A DNA stretch of 64,000 nucleotides, from contig NZ_FOZV01000002.1 of assembly GCF_900116065.1 (NCBI RefSeq), positions 62,001 to 126,000 on the forward strand, given 5' to 3'. Position numbers and translations under genes: made by a program. How positions within the stretch are numbered: position 1 is the stretch's first letter; every line of letters begins with the position of its first letter. The stretch is from Brevundimonas viscosa (GTDB lineage: Bacteria > Pseudomonadota > Alphaproteobacteria > Caulobacterales > Caulobacteraceae). The notes under the pieces were generated by a model. The model was not told where the DNA came from. It was given only the letters and a program-made list of their open reading frames with translations, and searched no databases. Below, in pieces: positions 51,731 through 63,205 of the stretch.

Positions 51731-51934
51731 ATGAAGACCCTGCTCAAGCTCTCCGCCGCGACCGCCGCGCTGTCGCTTCTCGCCGCCTGCGGCTCGACCA
51801 TGGAACAGCGGGCCGCGACCGGCGCCGTAGCCGGCGCGGTCGCCGGTCAGGCCATCGGCGGCGATACCGGCTCGACCGTCGCGGGCGCCGCCATCGGCGC
51901 GGTCGCCGGCGCGGCCACCCGGCCCGACAAGTAA
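51731..51934 (+). CDS. Small glycine-zipper lipoprotein
   Basis: 67 aa, GGAGG upstream of ATG 51731. Signal and lipobox MKTLLKL...LSLLAAC, then GAVAGAVAGQAIGGDTG and GAAIGAVAGAAT, a glycine-zipper segment as in small outer-membrane lipoproteins. Followed by a strong terminator. Confidence 0.85.
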   Translation: MKTLLKLSAATAALSLLAACGSTMEQRAATGAVAGAVAGQAIGGDTGSTVAGAAIGAVAGAATRPDK

Positions 51935-51951
51935 GGCTGCGGCCCGGAACG

Positions 51952-51987
51952 AAAGCGGCCCCGGCGAGCGATCGCCGGGGCCGTTTC
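51952..51987. terminator. Bidirectional terminator
   Basis: A perfect 12-bp stem CGGCCCCGGCGA / TCGCCGGGGCCG (51956-51967 with 51972-51983) with A-rich and T-rich flanks (AAA before, TTT after). Lies between the convergent lipoprotein and purN genes. Confidence 0.85.
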
Positions 51988-51992
51988 GCATT

Positions 51993-52589
51993 TCAGGACA
52001 ACGCCCGGCAGAAGTCGGCGAGGGCGCGGGGATAGAGCGCGTGCTCCGCGGCCAGCACCCGAGCGGCGAGGCTTTCGGCGGTGTCGCCGGGCCGCACGGG
52101 CACGGCGGCCTGCGCGAGCACCGGGCCCTCGTCGACGCCCTCGGTCACCACATGCACGGTGCAGCCCGCCTCGACGTCGCCGGCGGCGAGCGCCCGGGCA
52201 TGGGTGTCGAGGCCGGGATACTTCGGCAGCAGGCTGGGGTGGATGTTGAGCATCCGCCCGGCCCAGCGGCCGACCAGCCAGGGCGTGAGCAGGCGCATGT
52301 AGCCGGCCAGCGCCACCACCTCGACCTCGTGCCGGCGCAGGGCGGCGTCGACGGCCCGTTCGTGCGCCTCGCGATCCTTGCCGAAGGGGCGGTGGTCGAC
52401 CACGGCCGTGGCGACCCCGGCCGCCGCGGCGCTCGCCAGCCCGCCGGCTTCCGGGCGGTTCGACAGCACCAGCACCACCTCGAAGGGGCTGTCAGGCGCG
52501 CGGGCGGCCTCGACGAGAGCGGCCATGTTGGAGCCGGTCCCCGAGATCAGCACCGCCACGCGCGTGCGGCGGTTTGCGGCGTCCGGCAT
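51993..52589 (-). CDS. purN: Phosphoribosylglycinamide formyltransferase
   Basis: 198 aa from the ATG at 52589. VLISGTGSNMAAL, LAGYMRLL, and the catalytic LNIHPSLLPKYPGLDTHARAL with the conserved N-x-H and Asp (DEGPVLAQ). Third step of purine synthesis. purM lies 2 kb upstream in the same direction, separated by a peptidase and a small plus-strand gene. Confidence 0.95.
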   Translation of the reverse strand: MPDAANRRTRVAVLISGTGSNMAALVEAARAPDSPFEVVLVLSNRPEAGGLASAAAAGVATAVVDHRPFGKDREAHERAVDAALRRHEVEVVALAGYMRLLTPWLVGRWAGRMLNIHPSLLPKYPGLDTHARALAAGDVEAGCTVHVVTEGVDEGPVLAQAAVPVRPGDTAESLAARVLAAEHALYPRALADFCRALS

Positions 52590-53968
52590 CAGCTGGCGGG
52601 CGCGGCCGGGTCGCCGACGGACACGAAGGCGCCCGCCGGCCCGGGGAAGACGACGGGGCTTTCGTAGCCGTCCTCCGACACCGCCGAGACGCCGAAGAAG
52701 TAGTCGTCGATGACCACGCCGGGCAGGGTGATCTCCGTGGCGTCCCCGGCCCAGCGGCTGTGGGTCCACTGGGCGGCCGTGGTCGGGCGCCACCAGACAC
52801 GGTAGCCGGCGGCGCCGGGAACGGCCTGCCAGCGGAGGGTGGTGTCGGGCTTGACCGCGCCCTCGATGGCGACGCCGAGCGGCGTCGCCGGGGCGTTGGC
52901 GAGAGCGGCCATGGAGACGATGTTCAGCCGGGCCACCTGGGAGAGATAGTCGAAGTCGACGCCGTCGATGGTGTCGCCGTAGTGGACGCCGTCCTCGACC
53001 CGCAGGTCCTGGTGCTGGCGGTCGTAGTTCTCGGCCCCCTCGGAGATGCGCACCGCCGGGAAGCCGGCGCGGAGCATCTCGACCTGGTCGCCGCCGCGGC
53101 CGTAGCGGTCGGTGCGGTAGATCATCTCGACGTCGAAGTTGGTCAGATAGCGATCGGCCATGCCGTCGATGAAGCGGGCGAGATTGCGCGACGAGGAGTC
53201 GACCTCGCCGCCATTGTAGCGCCGGCGCTCCTCCTGGGCCTCGGTTTCGACGGTCTTGGTGCCCTCGGAGAAGACGCGCACACGGGTGGTGTCGCGAACC
53301 CCGGACTGGCCCTCGGAGTTGCCGACGATGTCGTTGTTGAGGTTGGCCTCGACCCGCCAGCCCTGCGCCTGCGCATAGTCGGCCAGGATCTTGCCGCCCA
53401 GCAGGCCCTGCTCCTCGCCCGACAGGGCGGCGAAGACGAGGGTCGCGTCGAAGCGGTGTTTCGACAGGATGCGCGCCGCCTCCAGCACCGCCGCGACGCC
53501 CGAGGCGTCGTCGTTGGCGCCCGGCGCGTCGTCGGTGAAGTTCATCACGTCCGTGACGCGCGAATCGAGGTGGCCGGAGATGATGATCACCCGGTTCGGG
53601 TCGCCGGTCCCACGCTGGATGGCGACCACGTCGACGACCTCGGTCGGGGTCGGGACGCGCCGGCCGGTGACGGTGTCGGACGGCGTGACCACGGTCAGGC
53701 AGCCGCCGCAGTCGCGGGAGACAGCCTCGAACTCGCGCTGGACCCAGCGGCGGGCGGCGCCGATGCCGCGGGTCTCGGAACGGGTCTCCGACAACGTATG
53801 GCGCGTGCCGAAGTCGACCATGGTCTGGATGTCCGCGCGCATCCGCTCCGGCCGGACCTCGCCCGCGAGCTGGTGCAGCAGGGGGTGTTCGGTGGTGGGC
53901 GTCTGGGCCTGGGCGGCGGTCGCGCCGGCGAGCAGCAGTCCGGCGAGGGCGAGCGGCAGCGTGCGCAT
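52589..53968 (-). CDS. Secreted M28 family metallopeptidase
   Basis: 459 aa. Signal peptide MRTLPLALAGLLLAGATAAQAQ. Zinc ligands: ISGHLDSR, GANDDASGVAA, GEEQGLLG with the catalytic Glu, NNDIVGN, and a final His (GVHYGDTIDGVD). The last 100 residues (VKPDTTLRWQAVPGAAGYRVWW) are a fibronectin type III-like domain. Exported aminopeptidase; substrate unknown. It abuts purN with one base of overlap. Confidence 0.92.
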   Translation of the reverse strand: MRTLPLALAGLLLAGATAAQAQTPTTEHPLLHQLAGEVRPERMRADIQTMVDFGTRHTLSETRSETRGIGAARRWVQREFEAVSRDCGGCLTVVTPSDTVTGRRVPTPTEVVDVVAIQRGTGDPNRVIIISGHLDSRVTDVMNFTDDAPGANDDASGVAAVLEAARILSKHRFDATLVFAALSGEEQGLLGGKILADYAQAQGWRVEANLNNDIVGNSEGQSGVRDTTRVRVFSEGTKTVETEAQEERRRYNGGEVDSSSRNLARFIDGMADRYLTNFDVEMIYRTDRYGRGGDQVEMLRAGFPAVRISEGAENYDRQHQDLRVEDGVHYGDTIDGVDFDYLSQVARLNIVSMAALANAPATPLGVAIEGAVKPDTTLRWQAVPGAAGYRVWWRPTTAAQWTHSRWAGDATEITLPGVVIDDYFFGVSAVSEDGYESPVVFPGPAGAFVSVGDPAAPAS

Positions 53969-54085
53969 CCGGTGAGTCCTTCGGTGGCGGGGCGGCGACC
54001 TTGCCGGGGGGCTCGGCAGGGGTCAACGGGGGCGGCGGGTTGCGTCCGCTCGTGGAGCAGGAAAAGGTGGGCGTCTGGAGGTTTC

Positions 54086-54547
54086 ATGCTCGTCCCGATC
54101 CTCGCGGCCTCGCTCCTCGCCGCGCCCCAGTCGACCGAAGATTTCGCCCGGAGCGTTCTCGAGGACCTGTGCCTGCCCTACGTCGTCGGCGAAGGGGGAG
54201 AGGGGGGAGCGATCGACTTTCTCGGCTTCGTGGAGACCGGCAGGGATGCGGGCACGCGCCGCTTCGCCACCGGCGACGAGGCCTGGCTGCTGCGCCTGAC
54301 CGAGAGCGGCACGGCGGAGGACGGCGACCTGACCCGTCTCTGCGTCCTGCAGGCCCGCCACGGCGGACTGGAGGCGGTGCGCGCCGGCGTGGCCGGGCCG
54401 CTGGAGGCGGCCGGCTACCGCCGCGAGGTCGACATGCCGGCCGAACGGCCGACGTGGAGTCGCGGCGGCGTCACAGTCGCGCTGCACCAGAACGAAGGCC
54501 GGGCGACCCTTATGCGCGTCAGCTGGAGCGCGCTGGACGGGGAGTGA
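54086..54547 (+). CDS. Hypothetical secreted protein
   Basis: 153 aa from ATG 54086 with TGGAGG 4 bases before it; the long upstream extension is antisense to the peptidase. Signal peptide MLVPILAASLLAAPQS. Contains EDFARSVLEDLCLPYVV and TRLCVLQARHGG, giving a Cys pair. No family recognised. Placed between the convergent peptidase and purM genes. Confidence 0.7.
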   Translation: MLVPILAASLLAAPQSTEDFARSVLEDLCLPYVVGEGGEGGAIDFLGFVETGRDAGTRRFATGDEAWLLRLTESGTAEDGDLTRLCVLQARHGGLEAVRAGVAGPLEAAGYRREVDMPAERPTWSRGGVTVALHQNEGRATLMRVSWSALDGE

Positions 54548-54553
54548 TCCACT

Positions 54554-55591
54554 TCAGGCCGCTGTCAGCTGGCCGCAGACGAAGGCGACCTCGCCGGCGT
54601 TGAGCAGGGCCGCCAGCACCGGCTCGGCGTTCTCCGGGCTGACGATCAGAATGAAGCCGACGCCGCAGTTGAAGGTCCGGCGCAGCTCGTGATCGGAGAT
54701 TCCGCCGGTTTCGCCGAGCCACTGGAACACGTGGGGCAGGGGCCAGGCGTCCCAGTCGAAGCTGGCCTGCAGCCCTTCGGCGATGCAGCGCGGCGGGTTC
54801 TCGACCAAGCCTCCGCCGGTGATGTGGGCGGCGCCCTTGACCAGCCCCGCCTTCATCAGCGGCAGCACCGGTTTCACATAGATGCGGGTCGGCTCCATCA
54901 GCGCCTGGGCCAGGGTGCGGTCCCTGGCGAAGGGCGCGTCGTCGGCCCAGGACAGACCGGACTTCTCGACCACCTTGCGGATCAGCGAGTAGCCGTTCGA
55001 GTGCGGGCCCGAGGAGCCGAGGCCGATGATCAGATCGCCGGCCTGCTGGCGGTCGAGGTAGGGCAGGGCGTGGCCGCGCTCGACCGCGCCCAGCGAGAAC
55101 CCGGCGAGGTCGTAGTCGCCGCCGCCGTACATGCCCGGCATTTCGGCCGTCTCGCCGCCGACCAAGGCGCAGCCGGCCTGGCGGCAGCCCTCGGCGATGC
55201 CGGCGACGACCCGCTTCGCCGCGTCCACGTCCAGCTTGCCGGTGGCGTAGTAGTCGAGGAACAGCAGCGGCTCGGCGCCCTGGGCGAGCAGGTCGTTGAC
55301 GCACATGGCCACGAGGTCGACGCCGACGCCGTCATGCCGGCCGGTCTCGATGGCGATCTTCAGCTTGGTGCCGACGCCGTCGGTGGTGGCGACGATCAGC
55401 GGATCCTCGAAGCCGGCCGCCTTGAGGTCGAACAGCGCGCCGAAGCCGCCCAGCGCGGCCTCCGCGCCGGGCCGGCGGGTCGACTTCGCCAGCGGCTTGA
55501 TGGCGTCGACCAGCATCTCGCCGGCGTCGATATCCACGCCCGCGTCAGCGTAGGTCAGGCCGTTGCGCAGGCTGTCGGGGGTGTCGCTCAT
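54554..55591 (-). CDS. purM: Phosphoribosylformylglycinamidine cyclo-ligase
   Basis: 345 aa. [15 protein letters not shown] start, [51 protein letters not shown] and [13 protein letters not shown] are all AIR synthetase motifs. Complete; fifth step of purine synthesis. Confidence 0.97.
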   Translation of the reverse strand: MSDTPDSLRNGLTYADAGVDIDAGEMLVDAIKPLAKSTRRPGAEAALGGFGALFDLKAAGFEDPLIVATTDGVGTKLKIAIETGRHDGVGVDLVAMCVNDLLAQGAEPLLFLDYYATGKLDVDAAKRVVAGIAEGCRQAGCALVGGETAEMPGMYGGGDYDLAGFSLGAVERGHALPYLDRQQAGDLIIGLGSSGPHSNGYSLIRKVVEKSGLSWADDAPFARDRTLAQALMEPTRIYVKPVLPLMKAGLVKGAAHITGGGLVENPPRCIAEGLQASFDWDAWPLPHVFQWLGETGGISDHELRRTFNCGVGFILIVSPENAEPVLAALLNAGEVAFVCGQLTAA

Positions 55592-55672
55592 CGGTCACGG
55601 GCCTGATTCTGGAGGCGGAAATGCGTCGGCGGCTCTTGCCACACCGCCGTCGCGCGGGGCTATAGCACCCGA

Positions 55673-56824
55673 ATGACGCCAATCACCACCACCGGGGCGC
55701 TGCGCGAGTTCTGCGCCCGCCTGGCCACAGCTCCCTTCATCACGGTCGACACCGAGTTCATGCGGGAGACGACCTACTGGCCCAAGCTGTGCCTGATCCA
55801 GGCCGCGTCGGCGACCGACGCCGCCAACATCGATCCGCTGGCCGAGGACCTCGATCTGGAGCCCTTCCTCGAGCTGTTGCGCGACGAATCGATTCTCAAG
55901 GTCTTCCACGCCGCGCGGCAGGATGTGGAGATCTTCGCCAAGCTCGGCGCCATGCCCAGGCCGATGTTCGACACCCAGGTGGCGGCGATGGCGGCCGGCT
56001 TCGGCGACCAGGTGTCCTACGAATCGCTGGTCCGGCAGATGCTGCGCCAGGAGGTCGACAAGGGCAGCCGCTTCACCGACTGGGCGCGCCGGCCGCTGAG
56101 CGACGCCCAGCTGACCTACGCCATGGGCGACGTGACCCACCTCGCGGCGCTGTATCCCAAGCTGCGCGACCGGCTGCAGAAGGACGGGCGGCTGGACTGG
56201 GTGATGGCCGAGATGGCGGACCTGACGGATCCCGCCCTCTACGACACCGATCCGGAAAAGGCGTGGAAGCGTCTGAAGCCGAAGAAGTATTCGGCGAAGT
56301 ACCTCGCGGCGTTCAAGGCCACGGCGGTGTGGCGCGAGCGGGCGGCCCAGGAGCGCGACCAGCCGCGCGGCCGCATTCTCAAGGACGACGCCATCGACGA
56401 GATCGCCGCCCAGGCGCCGACCGATCCCGAAGCGTTCAACCGGCTGCGGTCGGTGCCCAAGGGGTTCGGCGCCTCGCGGCTGGGTCTCGAGCTGACCGAG
56501 GAGCTGAAGCGGGTGCTGGCCGACCCGGAGGCGCATTCGCCGAAGCTGGAGCGGCCGTCCCACAACCAGCCGGCGCCGCCGTCGGTGGTGGAGCTGCTCA
56601 AGGTTCTGCTCAAGACCAAGAGCGACAACGCGGGGGTGGCGACCAAACTGATCGCCAACGTGGCTGACCTCGAGAAGATCGCGCTCAGCGACACGGCCGA
56701 CGTCGATGCGCTCAAGGGCTGGCGCCGTCAGCTGTTCGGCGAGGACGCCCTGAAGCTGAAGCGCGGCGAGATCGCCCTGGTCCTGAACGGGACCCGGGTC
56801 GAGGTGGTCGAGATCGAGGGCTAG
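55673..56824 (+). CDS. rnd: Ribonuclease D
   Basis: 383 aa. DEDD exonuclease: ITVDTEFMRETTYWPKLCLIQ (D and E), VFHAARQDVEIFAKLG (D) and LTYAMGDVTHLAALY (Y and D). The HRDC-like C-terminal half includes RGRILKDDAIDEIAAQAP. Trims tRNA 3' ends. Confidence 0.95.
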   Translation: MTPITTTGALREFCARLATAPFITVDTEFMRETTYWPKLCLIQAASATDAANIDPLAEDLDLEPFLELLRDESILKVFHAARQDVEIFAKLGAMPRPMFDTQVAAMAAGFGDQVSYESLVRQMLRQEVDKGSRFTDWARRPLSDAQLTYAMGDVTHLAALYPKLRDRLQKDGRLDWVMAEMADLTDPALYDTDPEKAWKRLKPKKYSAKYLAAFKATAVWRERAAQERDQPRGRILKDDAIDEIAAQAPTDPEAFNRLRSVPKGFGASRLGLELTEELKRVLADPEAHSPKLERPSHNQPAPPSVVELLKVLLKTKSDNAGVATKLIANVADLEKIALSDTADVDALKGWRRQLFGEDALKLKRGEIALVLNGTRVEVVEIEG

Positions 56825-57396
56825 CCCCGCAGGCCCTCGAGTTCACGCGTGATGTTGGCGCGGGCCCGGGCCTCGAATCGCGCCGCCCAGGCCGGGTCGG
56901 GGTAGAGCCGCGGGCTGTCGAGAAAGCGCTGCAGGACGGCCGCGCGGCCGGCCCGCCAGGCCTCTTCCGGAACGTGAGCGTATTCCTGCCGCACGCCGCG
57001 GACGTATGAGTCGTACGCGGCCGGGGCCGCGCCGAGGATCGACAGGTCGATCGACACCATCCGCGCGCCGAGCACGTCGTCGGCGTCGGCGGCGTGGCCG
57101 GCGGTGAGGGCGACCAGGCGCTCGACCTCGGCGACATGATCCTCCGTGGCCCCGTCGTTCGACAGCTCCTCGCGCGCGAGGCGGGCGCTCTCCGCCTCGT
57201 TGTCGGTCCGCGCCGGATCGTAGACCGCGTCATGGAACCACAACGCCGTCTCCAGCAGGTCGCGCTGGGCGGTGGTCAGGTCCGTCGACGCCGCGGCCTG
57301 GGCGAGGCAGTCGGTGAGGTGCGCGAGGGTGTGATAGCGGCGGTGCGGCTCGCGATAGCGCGCGATGAGGCGATCGCGAACCGCGCTGGAGAACAC
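56821..57396 (-). CDS. HD-domain phosphohydrolase-like protein
   Basis: 191 aa from the GTG at 57396, 4 bases after the isomerase stop; longer frames read into that gene. YHTLAHLTDCLAQ, LWFHDAVYDPARTDNEAES and the later SIDLSILGAAP give the His and Asp residues of the HD fold. Likely metal-dependent hydrolase of nucleotides; substrate unknown. Confidence 0.85.
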   Translation of the reverse strand: MFSSAVRDRLIARYREPHRRYHTLAHLTDCLAQAAASTDLTTAQRDLLETALWFHDAVYDPARTDNEAESARLAREELSNDGATEDHVAEVERLVALTAGHAADADDVLGARMVSIDLSILGAAPAAYDSYVRGVRQEYAHVPEEAWRAGRAAVLQRFLDSPRLYPDPAWAARFEARARANITRELEGLRG

Positions 57397-57400
57397 GGTC

Positions 57401-57862
57401 TCAGCCCACCGTGGCCTTGACGATCTTGCCGGGATTGCGGGGCGGCTCGCCCTTCGGCAGGGCGTCGACATGCTCCATGCCTTCGACGACCTGGCCCCAG
57501 ACCGTGTACTGGCGGTCGAGGAAGGTGGCGTCGTCGAAGCAGATGAAGAACTGGCTGTTGGCGCTGTTCGGGTCGGAGGTGCGGGCCATCGAGCAGACGC
57601 CGCGCACGTGCGGCTCCGACGAGAACTCCTGCTTCAGGTTCGGCTTCGACGAGCCCGAGGTCCCGGTGCCCGTCGGATCGCCGCCCTGGGCCATGAAGCC
57701 GGGGATGACGCGGTGGAAGACCACGCCGTCGTAGAAGCCTTCCGAGGCCAGATCGGTGATCTGCTTGACGTGGTTGGGAGCCAGGTCGGAACGCAGCTTG
57801 ATGACGACGTCGCGCGGCTCGCCGTCGCCGGTGTCGAGGGTGAAGGTCAGGGTCTCGGCCAT
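57401..57862 (-). CDS. Peptidyl-prolyl cis-trans isomerase (cyclophilin type)
   Basis: 153 aa from the ATG at 57862. FYDGVVFHRVIPGFMAQGGDPTG, MARTSDPNSANSQFFI and VWGQVVEGM are the cyclophilin active-site motifs. No signal peptide, so cytoplasmic (PpiB-like). Complete. Confidence 0.95.
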   Translation of the reverse strand: MAETLTFTLDTGDGEPRDVVIKLRSDLAPNHVKQITDLASEGFYDGVVFHRVIPGFMAQGGDPTGTGTSGSSKPNLKQEFSSEPHVRGVCSMARTSDPNSANSQFFICFDDATFLDRQYTVWGQVVEGMEHVDALPKGEPPRNPGKIVKATVG

Positions 57863-57925
57863 GTCGGCTCCTTTCGTTTCGCGGGGGTCATAGCCCGCAA
57901 ACCCGGTCGGGGCTATGTGGGATGC

Positions 57926-58636
57926 ATGAGCGAAGACGATAAGCCGGTCGAACGCCGCCGCATGGTGCGTCCGCCTTCGGGCGGCACGGCGGCCGGGCGC
58001 GGCATGGGCCAGAAGATCCGCACGGCCGAGAAGAAGTCGATGTCGAGCCAGCAATGGATCAAGCGGCAACTGGCCGACGAGTGGTCGGAGCGGGCCCGGG
58101 CCGAGGGCTGGCGCAGCCGCGCCGCCTTCAAGCTGATGGAGATCGACGACCGCCTGCGGCTGATCAAGCGCGGGTCGCGGGTGGTGGACCTGGGCGCCGC
58201 GCCCGGCGGCTGGGTGCAGGTGGCGCTGGATCGCGGCGCGGCGGCGGTGGTCGGGGTCGATCTGCTGATGATCGAGCCGATCCCGGGGGCGACGCTGATC
58301 CAGGCCGACTTCACCGATCCGGGCGTGGACCAGCAGCTGCTCGAGGCGCTGGGCGGGCCGCCCGACCTGGTGCTGTCGGACATGGCCCACAACACCGTCG
58401 GCCACCGCCAGACCGATCACCTGAAGATCATCGCCCTGATCGAGATCGCCGCCGACTTCGCCATCCGCCACCTGAAGCCGGGCGGAGCCTTCGTGACCAA
58501 GAGCTTCCAGGGCAGCGACGCCGGCGAGGTGCTGGCGCGGCTGCGGGCCGAGTTCGAGGACGTGCGTCCGATCAAGCCGAAGGCCAGCCGCAAGGGCTCG
58601 TCGGAGGTCTATCTGGTGGCGACGGGGAAGAAGTAG
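57926..58636 (+). CDS. rlmE: 23S rRNA (uridine2552-2'-O)-methyltransferase
   Basis: 236 aa from ATG 57926. RAEGWRSRAAFKLMEIDDR, SAM site VVDLGAAPGGWVQ, LSDMAHNTVGH and VTKSFQG with the catalytic K-D-K set. An alphaproteobacterial N-terminal extension of about 45 residues is present. Confidence 0.95.
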   Translation: MSEDDKPVERRRMVRPPSGGTAAGRGMGQKIRTAEKKSMSSQQWIKRQLADEWSERARAEGWRSRAAFKLMEIDDRLRLIKRGSRVVDLGAAPGGWVQVALDRGAAAVVGVDLLMIEPIPGATLIQADFTDPGVDQQLLEALGGPPDLVLSDMAHNTVGHRQTDHLKIIALIEIAADFAIRHLKPGGAFVTKSFQGSDAGEVLARLRAEFEDVRPIKPKASRKGSSEVYLVATGKK

Positions 58637-58639
58637 GCC

Positions 58640-60776
<2,137 letters not shown>

Positions 60777-60793
60777 GAAGGGGAGGGCAAGTG

Positions 60794-61192
60794 ATGGAAC
60801 TGACGCCGGAATTCACCTTCCTCGCCCTGACCCTGATCCTCGCCCTGGTGCAGATCGGGGCGGCGGGCATGGCGCGCACCGCCGAGCTGGGGGCGAAGTG
60901 GAACGCCGGGCCGCGCGACGAGGCGACGCCTCCGCCGGGCCGGCTGGCTGGCCGGCTGATGCGGGCCCAGGCCAACCTGTTCGAGACCCTGCCGCTGTTC
61001 GCCGCCGCGGTGATCATGGCCGAGGTGGCCGGCAAGACCGGCCTACTGACGCTGTGGGGCTCCGGCCTCTACTTCGCCGCGCGGCTGGTCTACCTGCCGC
61101 TCTACGCCCTTGGCGTGCCCTGGCTTCGCTCGCTGGTCTGGCTGGTCGCCGCCGCCGGGCTCGTCATGGTCATCGCCGCCCTGTTCGCCTGA
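60794..61192 (+). CDS. MAPEG-family membrane protein
   Basis: 132 aa, GGGAGGG before ATG 60794. Four hydrophobic helices; GRLAGRLMRAQANLFETLPLFAA is the MAPEG signature (R-x-x-R-A-x-N---E--P-F). Family members are glutathione-linked enzymes or of unknown role. Part of the guaB operon. Confidence 0.9.
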   Translation: MELTPEFTFLALTLILALVQIGAAGMARTAELGAKWNAGPRDEATPPPGRLAGRLMRAQANLFETLPLFAAAVIMAEVAGKTGLLTLWGSGLYFAARLVYLPLYALGVPWLRSLVWLVAAAGLVMVIAALFA

Positions 61193-61202
61193 AAGCCCTG
61201 AC

Positions 61203-62507
61203 TTGACCCCAGCCGCCCGCCTCGCCGCCGCCGCCTCCGTCCTGGACTCGATCGCCCAGGGCCGCCAGCCGGCCGAGGCCGTCCTCAAGGCGTGGGGCCA
61301 GCAGAACCGCTACGCCGGCTCCAAGGACCGGCGGGCCGTGGCCGACCGCGCCTACAAGGTGCTGCGCGCCCGCGGCCGGCTGTCGTGGGCCATGGGCGGG
61401 CGCGAGGACGGCCGGGCGCTGGTCATCGCCTCACTGAGCCTGATCGACGGCCTGCCGCTCGAGGACATCGAGGCGCTGCATTCCGGGGAGGGCTACGGTC
61501 CGCGGCCGCTGTCGAAGCAGGAGCGCTCGCGCCTGACGGCCGCAGGCGAGGGCGAGCTGCCGGGCTGGGTCGCCTCCGGTCTGCCGGAACTGGCGGTCGA
61601 GGACTTCAAGGCGACCTTCGGCGAGCGCTGGGGCGAGGAGGCGCGCGCGCTGATGGCCCCGCGCGCGCCGATCGACCTGCGCGTCAACGGCGCCGTCGCT
61701 GGCGTGGAAGAGGTGGAGGCCGAGCTGCGCGAGGCCGGGCTGACCCCGGAGCGGACGCCGTTCTCGGCCTTCGGCCTGCGCCTGCCGTCCGAGCCGCCGC
61801 CGAACATCCAGGCGCTGGAGGGTTTCAGGGCGGGTTGCTTCGAGATCCAGGACGAGGGCAGCCAGATCGTCTCCTGGCTGGCGGGCGCGGCGCCGGGCCT
61901 GACCGTGGTCGATTACTGCGCCGGCGGCGGCGGCAAGACCCTGGCGCTGGCCCAGGCCATGGCCGGGGAGGGGCGGCTGGTCGCCTGCGACGTGGCGCAG
62001 AAGCGGCTCGACAACATCAGGCCGCGGCTGGCGCGCGCCGGGGTCGAGGCCGAACTGCGCCTGCTGGGCCAGAACGGCGGCGGGGCCGAGGACCTGAACG
62101 GCCAGGCCGACCTGGTCTTCGTCGACGCGCCATGCAGCGGCTCCGGCACCTGGCGACGGCGGCCCGAGGACGCCTGGCGGCTGACGCCCGAGGAGGTCGA
62201 GCGCCTGCACGCCCTGCAGGTGCGCATCCTCCAGCAGGCGGCCCTGCTGGTGAAGCCGGGCGGGCGGCTGGTCTACGTCACCTGCTCCATGCTCAGCCGC
62301 GAGAACGAGGCCTCCACGGCCGCCTTCGAGGCGGCCCATCCGTCGTTCCGGCCGGTCCCGGTCGCCGACGCCCTCGCGAGCCCGTGCCTGACCGACGCCG
62401 CCCGCGAGCGGCTGACCGCGCTGGCGGACGGCCATCGCCTGCGCCTGTCTCCCGCCGCCGCCCACACCGACGGCTTCTTCGCCGCCCTCTTCGAGCGGAC
62501 GGAATGA
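61203..62507 (+). CDS. RsmB-type rRNA cytosine-5 methyltransferase
   Basis: 434 aa from the TTG at 61203, inferred because no suitable ATG precedes LTPAARLAAAASVLDSIAQG. SAM site VVDYCAGGGGKTLALAQ, catalytic DAPCSGSGTWRRRP and YVTCSML with the two active Cys. The N-terminal NusB-like helical part is present. Modifies 16S rRNA C967 or a related site. Confidence 0.9.
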   Translation: MTPAARLAAAASVLDSIAQGRQPAEAVLKAWGQQNRYAGSKDRRAVADRAYKVLRARGRLSWAMGGREDGRALVIASLSLIDGLPLEDIEALHSGEGYGPRPLSKQERSRLTAAGEGELPGWVASGLPELAVEDFKATFGERWGEEARALMAPRAPIDLRVNGAVAGVEEVEAELREAGLTPERTPFSAFGLRLPSEPPPNIQALEGFRAGCFEIQDEGSQIVSWLAGAAPGLTVVDYCAGGGGKTLALAQAMAGEGRLVACDVAQKRLDNIRPRLARAGVEAELRLLGQNGGGAEDLNGQADLVFVDAPCSGSGTWRRRPEDAWRLTPEEVERLHALQVRILQQAALLVKPGGRLVYVTCSMLSRENEASTAAFEAAHPSFRPVPVADALASPCLTDAARERLTALADGHRLRLSPAAAHTDGFFAALFERTE

Positions 62508-63205
62508 GGCTGGAGCGATACGGCGCCGTCGCCGTCCTTCCGGTGATGGCCGCTCCGGCCGAGTACGGCCGCCATCTGCGCGCCCGCATAGAGCCCCTGA
62601 TGACCGGCGTCGGCCCGGTCGAAGCGGCGATCGTCCTGTCGCGGGTGTTGAGCCGGCTCGAGGGCGTCGACAGCCTGCCGGATGTGATCGTCTCGCTCGG
62701 GTCGTGCGGCTCGAGACAGCTGGAGCACGCCGCGGTCTACCAGGCCGCCTCGGTCAGCTATCGCGACATGGACGCCAGCCCGCTTGGCTTCCCGAAAGGC
62801 GTGACGCCCTTGCTGGACGAACCCGCCGTCCTGCCCCTGCCGTGCCCGGTTCCGGACCTGCCGACCGCCCGGCTGTCCACGGGAGCGAATGTCGTCTCGG
62901 GCGCCGCCTACGACGCCATCGACGCCGACATGGTCGATATGGAGACCTGGGCCCTGGTCCGCGCGGCCCGGACCTTCGGCGTGCCGCTGGTGGCGCTGCG
63001 CGGCGTCTCGGACGGTCGCGCCGAACTCAGGGCGCTCGAGGACTGGACCTCGACGCTGCACCTTGTCGACGAGAACCTGGCCGATGCGCTGGACCGGCTG
63101 GCCGCCGTTCTGGCCGCCTGCGGCCCCGCCGCCCTTGAACTCGCCGTCCCGGGCGGCCAAGACCCGGCCCAATTCGCCCCCCACCTGGAACCGACCTTGC
63201 CATGA
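62504..63205 (+). CDS. 5'-methylthioadenosine/S-adenosylhomocysteine nucleosidase-like protein
   Basis: 233 aa. [42 protein letters not shown] and [10 protein letters not shown] follow the PNP/MTAN family order, with the conserved Glu (DMET) and Asp (RGVSD). Splits the glycosidic bond of MTA or SAH. It overlaps the preceding stop and the guaA start by 4 bases each. Confidence 0.9.
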   Translation: MRLERYGAVAVLPVMAAPAEYGRHLRARIEPLMTGVGPVEAAIVLSRVLSRLEGVDSLPDVIVSLGSCGSRQLEHAAVYQAASVSYRDMDASPLGFPKGVTPLLDEPAVLPLPCPVPDLPTARLSTGANVVSGAAYDAIDADMVDMETWALVRAARTFGVPLVALRGVSDGRAELRALEDWTSTLHLVDENLADALDRLAAVLAACGPAALELAVPGGQDPAQFAPHLEPTLP